This document shows, piece by piece, positions 15,882-24,901 of a DNA stretch of 33,779 nt (the first letter of the stretch is position 1; the number at the start of each line of letters is the position of its first letter). Below the pieces are notes generated by a model that ran no database searches, was not told the DNA's origin, and saw only the letters and a program-made list of their open reading frames with translations. Source of the DNA: an uncultured Pseudomonadota bacterium (GTDB lineage: Bacteria > Bdellovibrionota_B > Oligoflexia > Oligoflexales > Bog-1112); contig CALBMD010000400.1 of assembly GCA_937896265.1 (NCBI GenBank), forward strand, positions 1-33,779, written 5' to 3'. Position numbers and translations under genes: made by a program.

Positions 15882-16337
15882 TTAGCCGCTCTTTCCAGCA
15901 ACGCTTCCAGCCGCACTAACACCCGTTCCAATGGCTTGCCAAGTGTATGCTTTTTTCTTTGATTGCCCTTCTTCAAAGGCGTACTGACCACCCATTCTCA
16001 TGGATTGAGCGCGATCTTGGGCGGTGTATCGAATATTTAGCGCATCTCGTTCCGCAGCCATCGCACTATCAACCATCCAATCGAGAGGAGAGCCTTCTAG
16101 TGTTACACCAGAGGCACCGTAATCGGCCCTCATTTCTCCAATTTGTCTGCGCGAGTTTTTCCTTAAAAGTTTTTCCTCTTCTTTTCCTTGATTCTCAATT
16201 TGAATTGCGTTTCGTTCGTTAATATTTCTTTGTGCGCGACCAGCTTCTTCAGCGGCCTTGCCCTGTTGAACGCTTCCGTACATTGAAATACCCGCTCCGA
16301 CCACAGCAGCAGCGGCAGCAATAATAGGTAGTGCCAT
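15882..16337 (-). CDS. Internal virion protein, gp14-like, 151 aa
   Basis: It starts with an Ala-rich hydrophobic segment (LPIIAAAAAVVGAGISMYGSVQQGKAA), then a helix, then RADYGASGVTLEGSPLDWM. That motif is very common in podovirus internal virion protein B / gp14-type proteins. A C-terminal Gly/Ala hydrophobic tail is present. TAATG overlap with the gene before. T7 gp14 is ejected into the outer membrane of the host; a like role here is inferred from family and position. Confidence 0.75.
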   Translation of the reverse strand: MALPIIAAAAAVVGAGISMYGSVQQGKAAEEAGRAQRNINERNAIQIENQGKEEEKLLRKNSRRQIGEMRADYGASGVTLEGSPLDWMVDSAMAAERDALNIRYTAQDRAQSMRMGGQYAFEEGQSKKKAYTWQAIGTGVSAAGSVAGKSG

Positions 16338-16774
16338 TAATAAACCCCCTTTATGTAAGAATATGCAGAGTAAGACTCGCCTGTCGGCCCATATCCCCTC
16401 ATTTCATATCTTTCGCATTCAAAACCAAGCATCATTACAAACCTGTGTCCGTTTAAAAACTCAGTCCTAACCGTTGCTTCTATTCTTCTTAAATTTACAC
16501 TATTTAAAAATTTTTTACACGCCCTGAAAACTCTTGTGAATACTTCTGGATTGCCAGGAATAAACATGGCCCAAGCCTCTCCTCTACCAGTCCAGTATTC
16601 ATTAATGCCCATACATGCAATTGGTTTTTCATCTTTCATTAACGTAAAAGCGTATTTAGACTTAGAAAGATTAGTTAACGTATCTTCAAATAATCCAGCC
16701 CTAATATTGACCATAAGATCGTCACTAACTAGATCCTCTAAATGCTTTAGTTCTAGTTTAACGATTTTATTCAT
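16337..16774 (-). CDS. gp13-like internal virion protein with a GNAT-like fold (DUF2833-like)
   Basis: The 145-aa product has the strand and motif order of GNAT proteins: DEKPIACMGINEYW, GEAWAMFIPGNPEVFTRVFRACKKFL, LRRIEATVRTEFLNGHRFVMMLGFECE. The same fold is seen in T7 gp13 and DUF2833 proteins, which act in virion assembly and probably are not acetyltransferases. The position between nozzle and gp14-like genes agrees. It has TAATG-type overlaps at both ends. Whether it binds acetyl-CoA cannot be judged by eye; the Gly-rich pyrophosphate loop is not obvious. Confidence 0.75.
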   Translation of the reverse strand: MNKIVKLELKHLEDLVSDDLMVNIRAGLFEDTLTNLSKSKYAFTLMKDEKPIACMGINEYWTGRGEAWAMFIPGNPEVFTRVFRACKKFLNSVNLRRIEATVRTEFLNGHRFVMMLGFECERYEMRGYGPTGESYSAYSYIKGVY

Positions 16775-19335
16775 TACCTATCCTGTGTGTGTAGCTGCGG
16801 CATTACGGCTAAAATCGTAAGCGGCAAAGGTTGATCTTGTCTTAGGCAAATATTATTATCAAAATCATAATCGGAGTCAATCTGCTCGCTAATAATTCCA
16901 GAAAATAATGGAGGCGGCAATCCCATTTGATCTGAAGTGCTTCTGAAAATAACAGGGTCAAGCCTGTCGTATGAAGTCCCAATTTTAAGTCCAAGACTTC
17001 TATGAAGCATGATTCCAACTCTATTGATTCTTCTGGTCTTACCGAGCGCAGTTCCGTCCGAAGCACCAGCCTCTATCCTCATTAACTTCACATCAGAAAT
17101 GTATTTTAAGCCAACATGAACAATCGAAGCTGGAGCATCTAACGTGATTGAACCACCAGAAACAATGCAATCAGGATGAGCCGCACCGTCCACGCATACA
17201 GAAACAGTCTCCCCCTCTAAGTGAGAAAGATTTGATACCGCAGAAACGCGCTCTCTAAAATATCCACCTGAAATATATGGAGTCCAAGAAGTTGAATCAA
17301 TACCATCAAGGCTAAATGTATTCGCAGTCAAGACAGTAACCGTATAAGATTTTTTATTGATACTCGTTAAAACTCCATCTGAATCAGTGTATTTTAGGCC
17401 AAAAACATCAGAAAAGTAAACGCTATCCCCAGTTGTTAGGCCATGAGAAGCCTTGGTTACAACCGTAGTTGCTCCAGTCGATACAGAAGTAATAGAAATA
17501 GGTTCGTCATAGGTTAATCCGCAATCAACAAAAAAACCGTCACCCTGTTCGGTAAGATCATCAAACATAGCAACCATGTACTCGACTGATCTAAAAACCT
17601 GACCATTTATATATCTCTTAACAATCAGCCATAACTCTTCTCGTTTTCCATCTGGGGATGGTATTGAGGCGATACTTTCAACTATGGCAGCATTATCAGC
17701 AGAGTCAGAAACACCACCTAAAACGTGCCTGTGCCAGCCAACGCGAAGGTTATCTAAGTCTCGATCGTAAGTACAACCAACTAAAACACCGTCTTCTCTT
17801 GGCATCCAAACAATACTTTGAGGCTCTTTTTGGAGCTTCATTTCTACAAGGCCCGCTCCAGTAATGTGTTCAGAAAGTTGAGAAAGATCCGTTGCCCTAA
17901 AACCATCAACATCATAAAAGTATGAAAACTCTCTTAGTTTTCTACCCGATCTCTGTATAAACAATGTGGCCCGACCAACCTGGATGGCTTGAACGTAGCT
18001 TGAACCATAACTTGAAGTTTTCTTTGCAGAAACATTTAAAGGAGAAAGAGCCTCGCCTTGATTTGATGGTCTAACTACCCACTCACCACCAACCGACAAC
18101 CCAATTAATCCCTTTTCATCTGAAGACATTGTTTCGATGACGTTTACATCACTTGAATTTAATCCAAAAGACCAAGCATTATCTTTAACGGTTGTATTTG
18201 ATAAATCTGATGGAGGAAAGTTTTCATAATCCCCAACTTTTGAAGCATCAATTCTTTGTGGCGACTTAGGCGCTCCAGCAAAACAAAGGCGATCCTCATG
18301 GAAGGTGCAAGTTGCGGGATAATTATTGATAAAGTAAACCCCAAGTCTCCATTGCTGTGCGGCTGTGGAAGCGGTAAGGTTTGATCTAATATTTATCTGA
18401 ACCTGTGAAGAGTTATTAAGAGCGGTGATGTCTGCCCATCCCCAATCTCCTGTATATCTAATTCTTACTTTTCTGCCCACGTCTGCGGCCTCAAATAACC
18501 CAGCACTAATTGTGCCTGATCCAGAAAAAGCATTTACAAAAGCAGACCCTTGTAAATCGTATGTGGTTGCTGAAATTTTAGTTAATATCCACGTTCCATT
18601 GGCCTCGGTAGTTCCAGCCACTCCAGCAATATATGCTCTTGCTCCAGTTCCAAAAATATCGCTTGTGCTCGTGGTAATTCTAATTAGACCAGAGCCATTA
18701 TTTACCGCACCCGTGACGCTTCCAGCGGCTCCAATAGTAAGTGTTGTTGATCCACTCGTTGCCCCTGGTGTAAGCTGTGCCGCAGAAGTTCCATCTTTAA
18801 ATGCGGTGAGAATGCCAGTCCCAATAATGGGGCGATCTCCAAATTCTCTTGGATTAAGATATGGGCCATCTAAAAAATCAATGGTCACTAACTCCCATTC
18901 CGAATCACCATACCGAAGTAGTTTTCTAGGAGCAAAAATAGTGCTCGTAATATACAAGACGTCTGCGCTTTGAGTAAATTTTAAGTCTAAAATTTCAGCG
19001 TCATCAAAAGGAGTTGCAATTTCATAAGGAACGCCTGGAGATGCTTCGATCACTCCGTTGTCTTTAAAAAACCGAATGTATGAATCACCAAACTCAAGAA
19101 TGTAAGCCTGTTCAATGCTGTATTGAAATTCGACTAAAATTGATCTTTTGCTACTGTCCTTAGTTTCATTTACATAATAGGTTCCAGAACGACGAACCAA
19201 TCCCCCCTGTACGGTCGGGATCATGTTTTTGCAATCAGCCAATGACTCTTTATATCGGTCAAGATCCACACGACCGTAAAGAAGTGGGCTTAACTCCCCC
19301 GCGCTAAAACTCCCTTGTAATGGTGAAGCCTTCAT
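16774..19335 (-). CDS. Tail tubular protein B-like nozzle, 853 aa
   Basis: The N-terminus FSAGELSPLLYGRVDLDRYKESL and TVQGGLVRRSGT are hallmark stretches of podovirus nozzle/tail tubular B proteins. Two insertions resemble FCCH-like beta domains seen in phage proteins: residues about 215-278 (GTTEANGTWILTKISATTYDL) and about 612-692 (VVTKASHGLTTGDSVYF). They probably decorate the nozzle. Core segments such as HEDRLCFAGAPKSPQ and GEWVV recur in the family. It lies directly after the tubular A gene with no gap. Role: distal tail tube through which DNA exits. Confidence 0.8.
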   Translation of the reverse strand: MKASPLQGSFSAGELSPLLYGRVDLDRYKESLADCKNMIPTVQGGLVRRSGTYYVNETKDSSKRSILVEFQYSIEQAYILEFGDSYIRFFKDNGVIEASPGVPYEIATPFDDAEILDLKFTQSADVLYITSTIFAPRKLLRYGDSEWELVTIDFLDGPYLNPREFGDRPIIGTGILTAFKDGTSAAQLTPGATSGSTTLTIGAAGSVTGAVNNGSGLIRITTSTSDIFGTGARAYIAGVAGTTEANGTWILTKISATTYDLQGSAFVNAFSGSGTISAGLFEAADVGRKVRIRYTGDWGWADITALNNSSQVQINIRSNLTASTAAQQWRLGVYFINNYPATCTFHEDRLCFAGAPKSPQRIDASKVGDYENFPPSDLSNTTVKDNAWSFGLNSSDVNVIETMSSDEKGLIGLSVGGEWVVRPSNQGEALSPLNVSAKKTSSYGSSYVQAIQVGRATLFIQRSGRKLREFSYFYDVDGFRATDLSQLSEHITGAGLVEMKLQKEPQSIVWMPREDGVLVGCTYDRDLDNLRVGWHRHVLGGVSDSADNAAIVESIASIPSPDGKREELWLIVKRYINGQVFRSVEYMVAMFDDLTEQGDGFFVDCGLTYDEPISITSVSTGATTVVTKASHGLTTGDSVYFSDVFGLKYTDSDGVLTSINKKSYTVTVLTANTFSLDGIDSTSWTPYISGGYFRERVSAVSNLSHLEGETVSVCVDGAAHPDCIVSGGSITLDAPASIVHVGLKYISDVKLMRIEAGASDGTALGKTRRINRVGIMLHRSLGLKIGTSYDRLDPVIFRSTSDQMGLPPPLFSGIISEQIDSDYDFDNNICLRQDQPLPLTILAVMPQLHTQDR

Positions 19336-19908
19336 TTAATTCCTCACCGTTAGCCAGTCATCTTCCGGCGGTCTAATTCTTCTTCGTTGAAAAGCATTTG
19401 ATTTTTTAGCTTTCTTTAAAGCCTCTTGATAAAGAGATGAAATATTCTGTAACTTTTGATTGCTCTGAGTAATATCTTCACAAATTTCAAGCGCAATTCT
19501 ACAAGCTAAAACTTCTGCTAAAAGCGGATCAAAGTCTGAGGTGTTAGTAATATTTTTAATATATCTAATTTCTAATGGAGCGGAATCGTCAGTGTAGATT
19601 TTTCCATTTTCAATCTGCCAATCAAGCTGATTTGTATTATCAAGTTCATCTGGATCAAGCAATCTTACAAAGTCAGAAGGGAGCGTATAAGCTGCCTCTT
19701 TTCCAAATAAGGGTGCGGTAGAGTCCTCCGCTAATTGCGCTCTTTTAATTGCACAATTCCAATCGTGATCAGCAAGTTCAGCAAGCTTGCAAGAATCAAA
19801 CGCAAGGTTTACCGATCGAGCATTCTTTGAGTCCTCGGTTAAAGCGTTAATCGTTCTTGCTCCAATCTTCTGAAGTGCTCTATTACATATTTCAATTTTT
19901 GTAGCCAT
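19336..19908 (-). CDS. Tail tubular protein A-like (gp11-like) adaptor, 190 aa
   Basis: It starts KIEICNRALQKIGARTINALTEDSKNAR, typical of gp11-like tail tubular proteins. An LADHDWNCAIKRAQL stretch and YTLPSDFVRLLDPD follow. It bridges portal and nozzle in T7-like tails. The stop is adjacent to the nozzle start and the ATG follows directly on the stop of a 47-aa gene. Length is normal for the family. Confidence 0.85.
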   Translation of the reverse strand: MATKIEICNRALQKIGARTINALTEDSKNARSVNLAFDSCKLAELADHDWNCAIKRAQLAEDSTAPLFGKEAAYTLPSDFVRLLDPDELDNTNQLDWQIENGKIYTDDSAPLEIRYIKNITNTSDFDPLLAEVLACRIALEICEDITQSNQKLQNISSLYQEALKKAKKSNAFQRRRIRPPEDDWLTVRN

Positions 19909-20052
19909 CTACATTCTCCCCATAAGTGAACCAATGTTTCCAATGAATCCTACAAATTTATTACTACTTACAATAAGTGGCGCATAACCCGACAATGGTG
20001 GGTAATAAGTTCCTGCATAATATGACTTTGCGAAGTAACTATTAGAAAACAT
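19909..20052 (-). CDS. Small Tyr-rich virion-region protein, 47 aa
   Basis: The frame runs from ATG at 20052 to TAG at 19909-19911. The start overlaps the preceding TAA (TAATG) and the stop touches the next ATG. The product begins MFSNSYFAKSYYAGTYYPP, a pattern I recall in tiny proteins beside podovirus tail genes. It ends in a Gly-rich hydrophobic part. The perfect packing between neighbours is the best evidence that it is real. Function unknown, probably structural. Confidence 0.65.
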   Translation of the reverse strand: MFSNSYFAKSYYAGTYYPPLSGYAPLIVSSNKFVGFIGNIGSLMGRM

Positions 20053-20849
20053 TACTCATCTCCAACATCGTAAACAAGAGCCGTTCTATTTCCACTACCG
20101 TCAACCGTAGCAACTATTCTTTCTTTTCCATCGGTAACATTTCTAATTGTAACCGTAGCCGTTTCAGCTCCAGAAATTTTACCCGCCAATGCAGAAAGAA
20201 TTAATCGTAAGGATTCTTTCATAGAGTAACCGTTTTCAATGTCGTAATCATCTAAAAGTGCCTTAGCCAAGCCTTCTGGAGAAAGTGCAGTTGGGCCGCC
20301 CACATTCCATTCCATGAATGCGCCGACAAGCGTGGTCGCGGTCAAAGTTCCTGATGCTTGTAAAGCCGTGACCATTGAAACAATCGCGCCTAGCTCTACG
20401 TTTGTAAGCGTTCCACTAGCTGACATGGACGCGACCAATGCCGCTGATGCCGCTAGTTCTGCGTCTGTGATTGTACCAGATGCCGCCAATGCAATTTCAA
20501 GTGCGACGATCAATCCCAAAGCTGCATCGGTTACAGAAAGCGTGGCATTCATTGCAGTCGTGATTGGATAACCGCTGCCCAAAGTTGCGGCGTTTAAAGA
20601 GCCACTAGCCGCCATTCTTTCCGCACTGGTAGAAATACCGCCATCTTTTGTTGGTATAATCCAAGAATAAGGAGCAAGATAACCGCGTGGCGTGCCTTGG
20701 TATTGGCTGTAACCACCCGCAAACTGATTTCTAACTTTGCCTGTTTGCGAAAAGTTATTTCGCATTAGCCCTAAAGCTTGACCGCCCATATTTTTCACAG
20801 GATTCGCAAATAAAAAGTTATTTCTGGAAATTAATGCCATCAACCCCAC
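20052..20849 (-). CDS. Virion structural protein with Ala/Thr repeats, 265 aa
   Basis: The middle carries degenerate repeats of the type ALxASGTLTxxELxA (about residues 80-175). The C-terminus GKISGAETATVTIRNVTDGKERIVATVDGSGNR is a domain I recall at the end of many phage structural proteins of unknown exact role. The N-terminus is polar with NNFLFANPVKNMGGQALGL. It overlaps the upstream gene by 10 bases. Likely minor head or tail decoration. Confidence 0.6.
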   Translation of the reverse strand: MGLMALISRNNFLFANPVKNMGGQALGLMRNNFSQTGKVRNQFAGGYSQYQGTPRGYLAPYSWIIPTKDGGISTSAERMAASGSLNAATLGSGYPITTAMNATLSVTDAALGLIVALEIALAASGTITDAELAASAALVASMSASGTLTNVELGAIVSMVTALQASGTLTATTLVGAFMEWNVGGPTALSPEGLAKALLDDYDIENGYSMKESLRLILSALAGKISGAETATVTIRNVTDGKERIVATVDGSGNRTALVYDVGDE

Positions 20850-22378
20850 CCAAATTCTGCGGAGCCAATTAGTGCTCCAGATGCCGCAAATGCCGCTCCA
20901 GTGTAAACAATCATGCTTAAATTTGCATCGTCATAAACTCTAGGCATAGATGGAAGTTGGTTTACAAGATCTCGCTCAGAAGCTTGAGAAACCACCGCGA
21001 GTGGTATCTGGGTAATTGGTCGACAAAGAACTAAGTGATAGAAAGTGTTTGCAGTACCAGACGCCGCCGATAGTTGGAAAGTTTGGACTGACGTAACTCC
21101 CCTGTTACCTGCCGCAAGCGGAAGAAATGGTCCATAGTTATTCGCAGCTACGCCCGCATGGGTTATATGTCCATTGTTGGCAGAGGCCGTTGCTGAAACA
21201 GTTACGGGTAAAGAGTTACCAGAATTGTTTGATTCGTCTGTGTAGCTTAATGAAAAGTTATGTGCTACCGCTCCAACTGTACCAGTTAGCTGACCACCAG
21301 AATAACCAGTACCAGCAGATACAATGTAGGCGCGAACCCCTTGCCCGTTTGTGTATCGTGGAAGTAAGCAGTTAATTGTATGAGTGCCTGAACCAGTTCC
21401 GCTAGTGACTGAAATTGAAGTTCCGGCTAATGCGTTTGCATAACTACTCGCTAACTTACAAGTTGTGTCTGTTAACTTAATCACAAAGTAATCAGTACCC
21501 GCACTTAAACCAGTGGGAAGCGTTACTGTAGTTGATACTTGAATTCTAGTAAGATCCTGTAATTCATAAAACGCATGGGTAAGGATATCGTTTGTACCAA
21601 CAGTAAAATCTTCAAGCACGTTTAAATTGTTTGTCAGTGTTTGAGATGAAAGTGAGTTGGCATCTAGGAACGGATAAACCGCTAAAACATCGACCAAGTA
21701 AACTTGTGAAGGAACTCCTGTAGCCGTAGGGGTTAGCATGTTCAAGTTTAAAAGATGCTTTGAATCTGGTCCAACATCACCACCGCAATAGATACCGCCC
21801 TGACTATTTGAAAACTTTAGCGGAGCTAATGCAGATCCACTAATAGAAGTTGCACCAGCACCCCACTCAGTTACAGAAATGTTACCGATTGTGAATACGT
21901 TAGTCGAAGCAGCAGCCGTAAACACAATTGCTTGCGTTGCCCCAGCTACAATAAACTCGACAAAAGTTGCAGCAGAACCGCGAGCTGTTCCGCTTGTTCC
22001 ACCGATTGATACTGTGCAAGTTCCTGAAGTAAATGCGGTTATCGTGTAAGATACGCGATAAGTTCTGCCAGCAACTAAAGGCCTTTGAAGTGAGTCAGCC
22101 GTTAGTGTTGTTCCAGTTCCAGAGGTCTTAACACATGTATTTGCGCCATATGCGTAACCTGTTCCGTTTGCAGTCCAGTTATAGAGCGAACCTTGAAAAA
22201 GTCCGTTTTTTATGATGTCGCCGTAGGTTTGAATCAAAGGCGCTCCTGTAAACATACCCGAGTCGTAACATCGTCCTGCCGTGGCAGCTAAGTTTACAGT
22301 CTTTGTAAATTCAGCTTTATAAAATTTTCCGTTATTCGTGATCTCATTTATTAAGTCGTCTTGTGAATTAAATCCCAT
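20840..22378 (-). CDS. Virion protein, paralogue of the next gene with two insertions, 512 aa
   Basis: Its framework (MGF.S, KHLL, YPF.D, Q.LT, LPRY..G.GV, PF.PL..G.RGV.S.Q) repeats in the 294-aa product at 22380-23264. Relative to it, this protein carries an insert at about 55-170 that looks like a carbohydrate-binding jelly roll (NGLFQGSLYNWTANGTG...TVSIGG). A second insert at about 262-345 looks like a small FCCH-type beta domain (GLSAGTDYFVIKLTDTTCKLA). It is probably a decorated capsid or tail component. ATG at 22378, two bases after the paralogue's stop. Confidence 0.6.
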   Translation of the reverse strand: MGFNSQDDLINEITNNGKFYKAEFTKTVNLAATAGRCYDSGMFTGAPLIQTYGDIIKNGLFQGSLYNWTANGTGYAYGANTCVKTSGTGTTLTADSLQRPLVAGRTYRVSYTITAFTSGTCTVSIGGTSGTARGSAATFVEFIVAGATQAIVFTAAASTNVFTIGNISVTEWGAGATSISGSALAPLKFSNSQGGIYCGGDVGPDSKHLLNLNMLTPTATGVPSQVYLVDVLAVYPFLDANSLSSQTLTNNLNVLEDFTVGTNDILTHAFYELQDLTRIQVSTTVTLPTGLSAGTDYFVIKLTDTTCKLASSYANALAGTSISVTSGTGSGTHTINCLLPRYTNGQGVRAYIVSAGTGYSGGQLTGTVGAVAHNFSLSYTDESNNSGNSLPVTVSATASANNGHITHAGVAANNYGPFLPLAAGNRGVTSVQTFQLSAASGTANTFYHLVLCRPITQIPLAVVSQASERDLVNQLPSMPRVYDDANLSMIVYTGAAFAASGALIGSAEFGWG

Positions 22379-22379
22379 T

Positions 22380-23264
22380 TTAGTTATTCCCCCAAACCGT
22401 TTCTAAGGTTCCGTTTAATGTGAGTGCTAATGTAGCAGAAGCAGTAGATTGCATGATAAAGTTCAAATATGCGCCATCATAAATTCTTGGTGCAGATGCA
22501 AAATCAGTAAGATAAGTTTTTTCGCTTGGTGCCAATATTGTTGCGTGTTGATAGTCTGCAATTGTCTTTACTAAAACAAGCGCGTGAACACCGCCTATAG
22601 GAGCCTCAAAAGTAATACTTTGAATTGATCTCACGCCTTTATCTAATCCGACCAGTGGAAAAAACGGCCAGCTATAAGTTCTTGGTGCACTTGCGAAAGT
22701 GCCAAGTCCAATCGTAGTTAAATTGGAAGCCGTAATTCCAGTGGTATTTAGCAAAAGTGGAGTAGTAACTCTATTGGATACTCCATCTGAATTTGTGTAG
22801 TTGATGGTACAGTTCTGCCCACCAGTATAGCCTCCTTGAGCGATTAACATTGCGTAAACGCCCTCGCCACTTGAATACCTTGGAAGAGTTGCATTGGTAG
22901 TTAGAATTTGCTCGTCTGTAGAATCTCCATCAATAAAAGGATAGAACATCAAATAATCAAGAAGCTTAAAGTTGAATAAAAAACCAGCCGCACCAGTCGG
23001 TATGTTTGACGTTGTAATTCTTAGTAAATGTTTTGTCCCGCTTGGTGTGTTTTCTCCGTGATAAATTCCAAAATTACCGTTTAGAGTAGATGATTCAAGA
23101 GGAGTTGCTGCGTAAAAGTTTGGCCTAGGATTACCGCCAGACATGGAAAGATCCGTCCATAATCCTGCCGCACCAGAATAAGATAATACCTTACGAAAAT
23201 TAGTTATTTGCGTTTGTCCATTTTCGATTGCATCAACGTATGATTTAACGCTACTAAACCCCAC
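22380..23264 (-). CDS. Virion protein, short paralogue, 294 aa
   Basis: It starts at GTG 23264 (GTGGGGTTTAGT), which aligns with the ATGGGATTTAAT start of its paralogue and overlaps the upstream small gene by 11 bases. It is a beta-rich, Gly/Thr-rich protein with YPFIDGDSTDEQIL, LPRYSSGEGVYAML and LVGLDKGVRSIQS. No named family is certain. The tandem pair suggests duplication followed by domain gain in the other copy, with virion assembly as the context. Confidence 0.6.
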   Translation of the reverse strand: MGFSSVKSYVDAIENGQTQITNFRKVLSYSGAAGLWTDLSMSGGNPRPNFYAATPLESSTLNGNFGIYHGENTPSGTKHLLRITTSNIPTGAAGFLFNFKLLDYLMFYPFIDGDSTDEQILTTNATLPRYSSGEGVYAMLIAQGGYTGGQNCTINYTNSDGVSNRVTTPLLLNTTGITASNLTTIGLGTFASAPRTYSWPFFPLVGLDKGVRSIQSITFEAPIGGVHALVLVKTIADYQHATILAPSEKTYLTDFASAPRIYDGAYLNFIMQSTASATLALTLNGTLETVWGNN

Positions 23265-23421
23265 CGTCTGCCCCCGTTAGTTCGTTCTTAAGAAACTCAA
23301 ACATTGCTCTCTCTGCATCGCTTAAGTGTTCCCCGTTAAGTAGCTTCTGCGTGAATAAATTAAATAGCGCCTTCTTCTCTTCGTCAGTACCAGATAGGGC
23401 TTTTAAGTATTCGTTTGCCAT
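23254..23421 (-). CDS. Small helical protein in the virion operon, 55 aa
   Basis: ATG at 23421 to TAG at 23254-23256. The product starts MANEYLKALSGTDEEKKAL, continues through LSDAERAMFEFLKNELTG and ends GADGGV. It fits the operon packing, being four bases after the previous stop and overlapping the GTG start of the next gene. Two amphipathic helices are predicted by eye. Function unknown; perhaps a chaperone or minor structural protein. Confidence 0.6.
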   Translation of the reverse strand: MANEYLKALSGTDEEKKALFNLFTQKLLNGEHLSDAERAMFEFLKNELTGADGGV

Positions 23422-23425
23422 CGCA

Positions 23426-23833
23426 TTAATCCAACGTGAATACTAATGCGCCAGCCGCAAATTGTGGTTGAATCCCTGTAGCTACAGATACCGAACTATT
23501 CAAAGCACCTGAACAAATGATTGTTCCAGCCCCACTTGATGAAGTTACGATTGATGCGTGAGTGATTGTGTTAGTTCCAGAAGTACAAGTTGGAAACTGT
23601 TCAAGGTTTGCATTCTCTACAGTTGCACCTGATACCGTGAAGTCAGAAGCGCGTGTCATTGTTACTCGCGCATATGATCCATAGGTCGCTTCACTTGTTA
23701 CTGCACTACCCGCCTCACCTGGATCAGCAGTGTGAAGTGCTAACCAAAGATCGGTATTGCCATCCCAAGATACGTTTGTTCCTACAAAAATATAATTGTT
23801 AATCGCTGTTTCAGCTGTATTTGAAAAACTCAT
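23426..23833 (-). CDS. Gp80-like putative fibre/minor structural protein, 135 aa
   Basis: The stretch LWLALHTADPGEAGSAVTSEATYGSYARVTM matches a widespread phage structural protein family often labelled tail fibre gp80-like. The rest is beta-rich (TNTITHASIVTSSSGAGTII). TAATG overlap with the upstream coiled-coil gene. It is normal length for the family. Precise virion location unknown. Confidence 0.7.
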   Translation of the reverse strand: MSFSNTAETAINNYIFVGTNVSWDGNTDLWLALHTADPGEAGSAVTSEATYGSYARVTMTRASDFTVSGATVENANLEQFPTCTSGTNTITHASIVTSSSGAGTIICSGALNSSVSVATGIQPQFAAGALVFTLD

Positions 23834-24327
23834 TACCCACCCGCCAATTCTTTTAGTTTAGCCAATTTAAGATTATAGTCAGAAAGAAGACTTTCGTATT
23901 CGTCTTTAGCCTTTTTAGAATCTTCAAGATTTTTAAGTGCTTCAGAATCTAGTTTTTTAAGTTCGAAGTTTTTTGATTCTAGAAAACTAGAAAATTTACT
24001 TTTCTCTTCTTCTAGGTTTGAAAACTCTTTATTAAAAATTAATTGTCTCTCTTCAAGTTTTTTTGACTTTAATTTGTACTCTTCTTGTTCCTTAGCTAAG
24101 GCATCAGAAATTTCTTTCACATCAAGTTTTAACTTTTCAAGAGAAGCAACTTCTGAATTAATTTTAGACGCAAAATTAGCGTTTTCCTGCATTTTTGCAG
24201 AAACTTCAGAATTAATCTTTTCCATTTCTTTCAAAATAGATTCGGCTTTAGACTTGTTTTGAATATTTTCTAATATTTCTAACAAATCCTTTACGCCTTG
24301 ACTTGGAGGAATACTAGGCTGATTCAT
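23833..24327 (-). CDS. Coiled-coil protein, 164 aa
   Basis: From about residue 15 to near the C-terminus it is a continuous charged heptad-like helix (LEILENIQNKSKAESILKEM and later EEYKLKSKKLEERQL). The N-terminus is Pro/Gln-rich (NQPSIPPSQG) and the end LKELAGG. No membrane segment. Such coils in head operons may be assembly chaperones or connectors. It is not a recognised family. Confidence 0.55.
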   Translation of the reverse strand: MNQPSIPPSQGVKDLLEILENIQNKSKAESILKEMEKINSEVSAKMQENANFASKINSEVASLEKLKLDVKEISDALAKEQEEYKLKSKKLEERQLIFNKEFSNLEEEKSKFSSFLESKNFELKKLDSEALKNLEDSKKAKDEYESLLSDYNLKLAKLKELAGG

Positions 24328-24337
24328 TAAACACTCC

Positions 24338-24643
24338 TTATGTGTTAGTGATTACGGCAACTTTTTGTCCTGCAATTACACCGAAATATTCGGTTGAATT
24401 TGCAGCAAGACGTTTTGTGTTTACTGTAGCTGTCGGGTTAGATCCGAATGAAATAGAACAAATTGCATCTGTATGAATACGGACGAATTTTGTTTTAGCA
24501 TCAAACGCAGCAGATTGAAGGCTTCCCGCTCCGATTACAACAGGGGTTTGCTCTAACACTGAAGGCTCTTTACCCGCAGCAAGCATTTGACCATTAAATC
24601 CAATTGGAGCCTCTGAATATTCAGAAATATATAGTTTAGCCAT
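24338..24643 (-). CDS. Small virion structural protein, 101 aa
   Basis: Beta-rich, starting MAKLYISEYSEAPI, with TKFVRIHTDAICSISFGSNPTATVNTKRL followed by AANSTEYFGVIAGQKVAVI. This layout recurs in small podovirus head proteins next to the capsid gene and suits a decoration or cement role (inference). A good Shine-Dalgarno (GAGGAG) lies before the ATG. Confidence 0.55.
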   Translation of the reverse strand: MAKLYISEYSEAPIGFNGQMLAAGKEPSVLEQTPVVIGAGSLQSAAFDAKTKFVRIHTDAICSISFGSNPTATVNTKRLAANSTEYFGVIAGQKVAVITNT

Positions 24644-24654
24644 TTGTTATCTCC

Positions 24655-24879
24655 TCAAGCAGGGGGCCAATTGCCTTTTACGATATGGTTTTCTAACATT
24701 TCAATCGCCATTAATACTTCTTGTTTTGTAATAGCGCGAGTAGATCCATCTGCGTTTACCGCAGTTGTCGCTAGATCAACGGTTAGTTCTACTGCATCCG
24801 AATTGGTAGCAGCACCAACTTCTTCAACGATTTCAAACTCTGTTTCGCCTGGATTAATTTTATATCTTCGTGTTGCCAT
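24655..24879 (-). CDS. Small head-region protein, 74 aa
   Basis: It begins MATRRYKINPGETEFEIVEEVG and ends KGNWPPA. Acidic beta-leaning N-terminal half and a helical C-terminal half. The ribosome-binding site AAAAGGGG lies just before the ATG and just after the hairpin terminator. Probably a structural or assembly protein by position. No family recognised. Confidence 0.55.
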   Translation of the reverse strand: MATRRYKINPGETEFEIVEEVGAATNSDAVELTVDLATTAVNADGSTRAITKQEVLMAIEMLENHIVKGNWPPA

Positions 24880-24901
24880 TTATTCCCCTTTTTAAACATA
24901 A

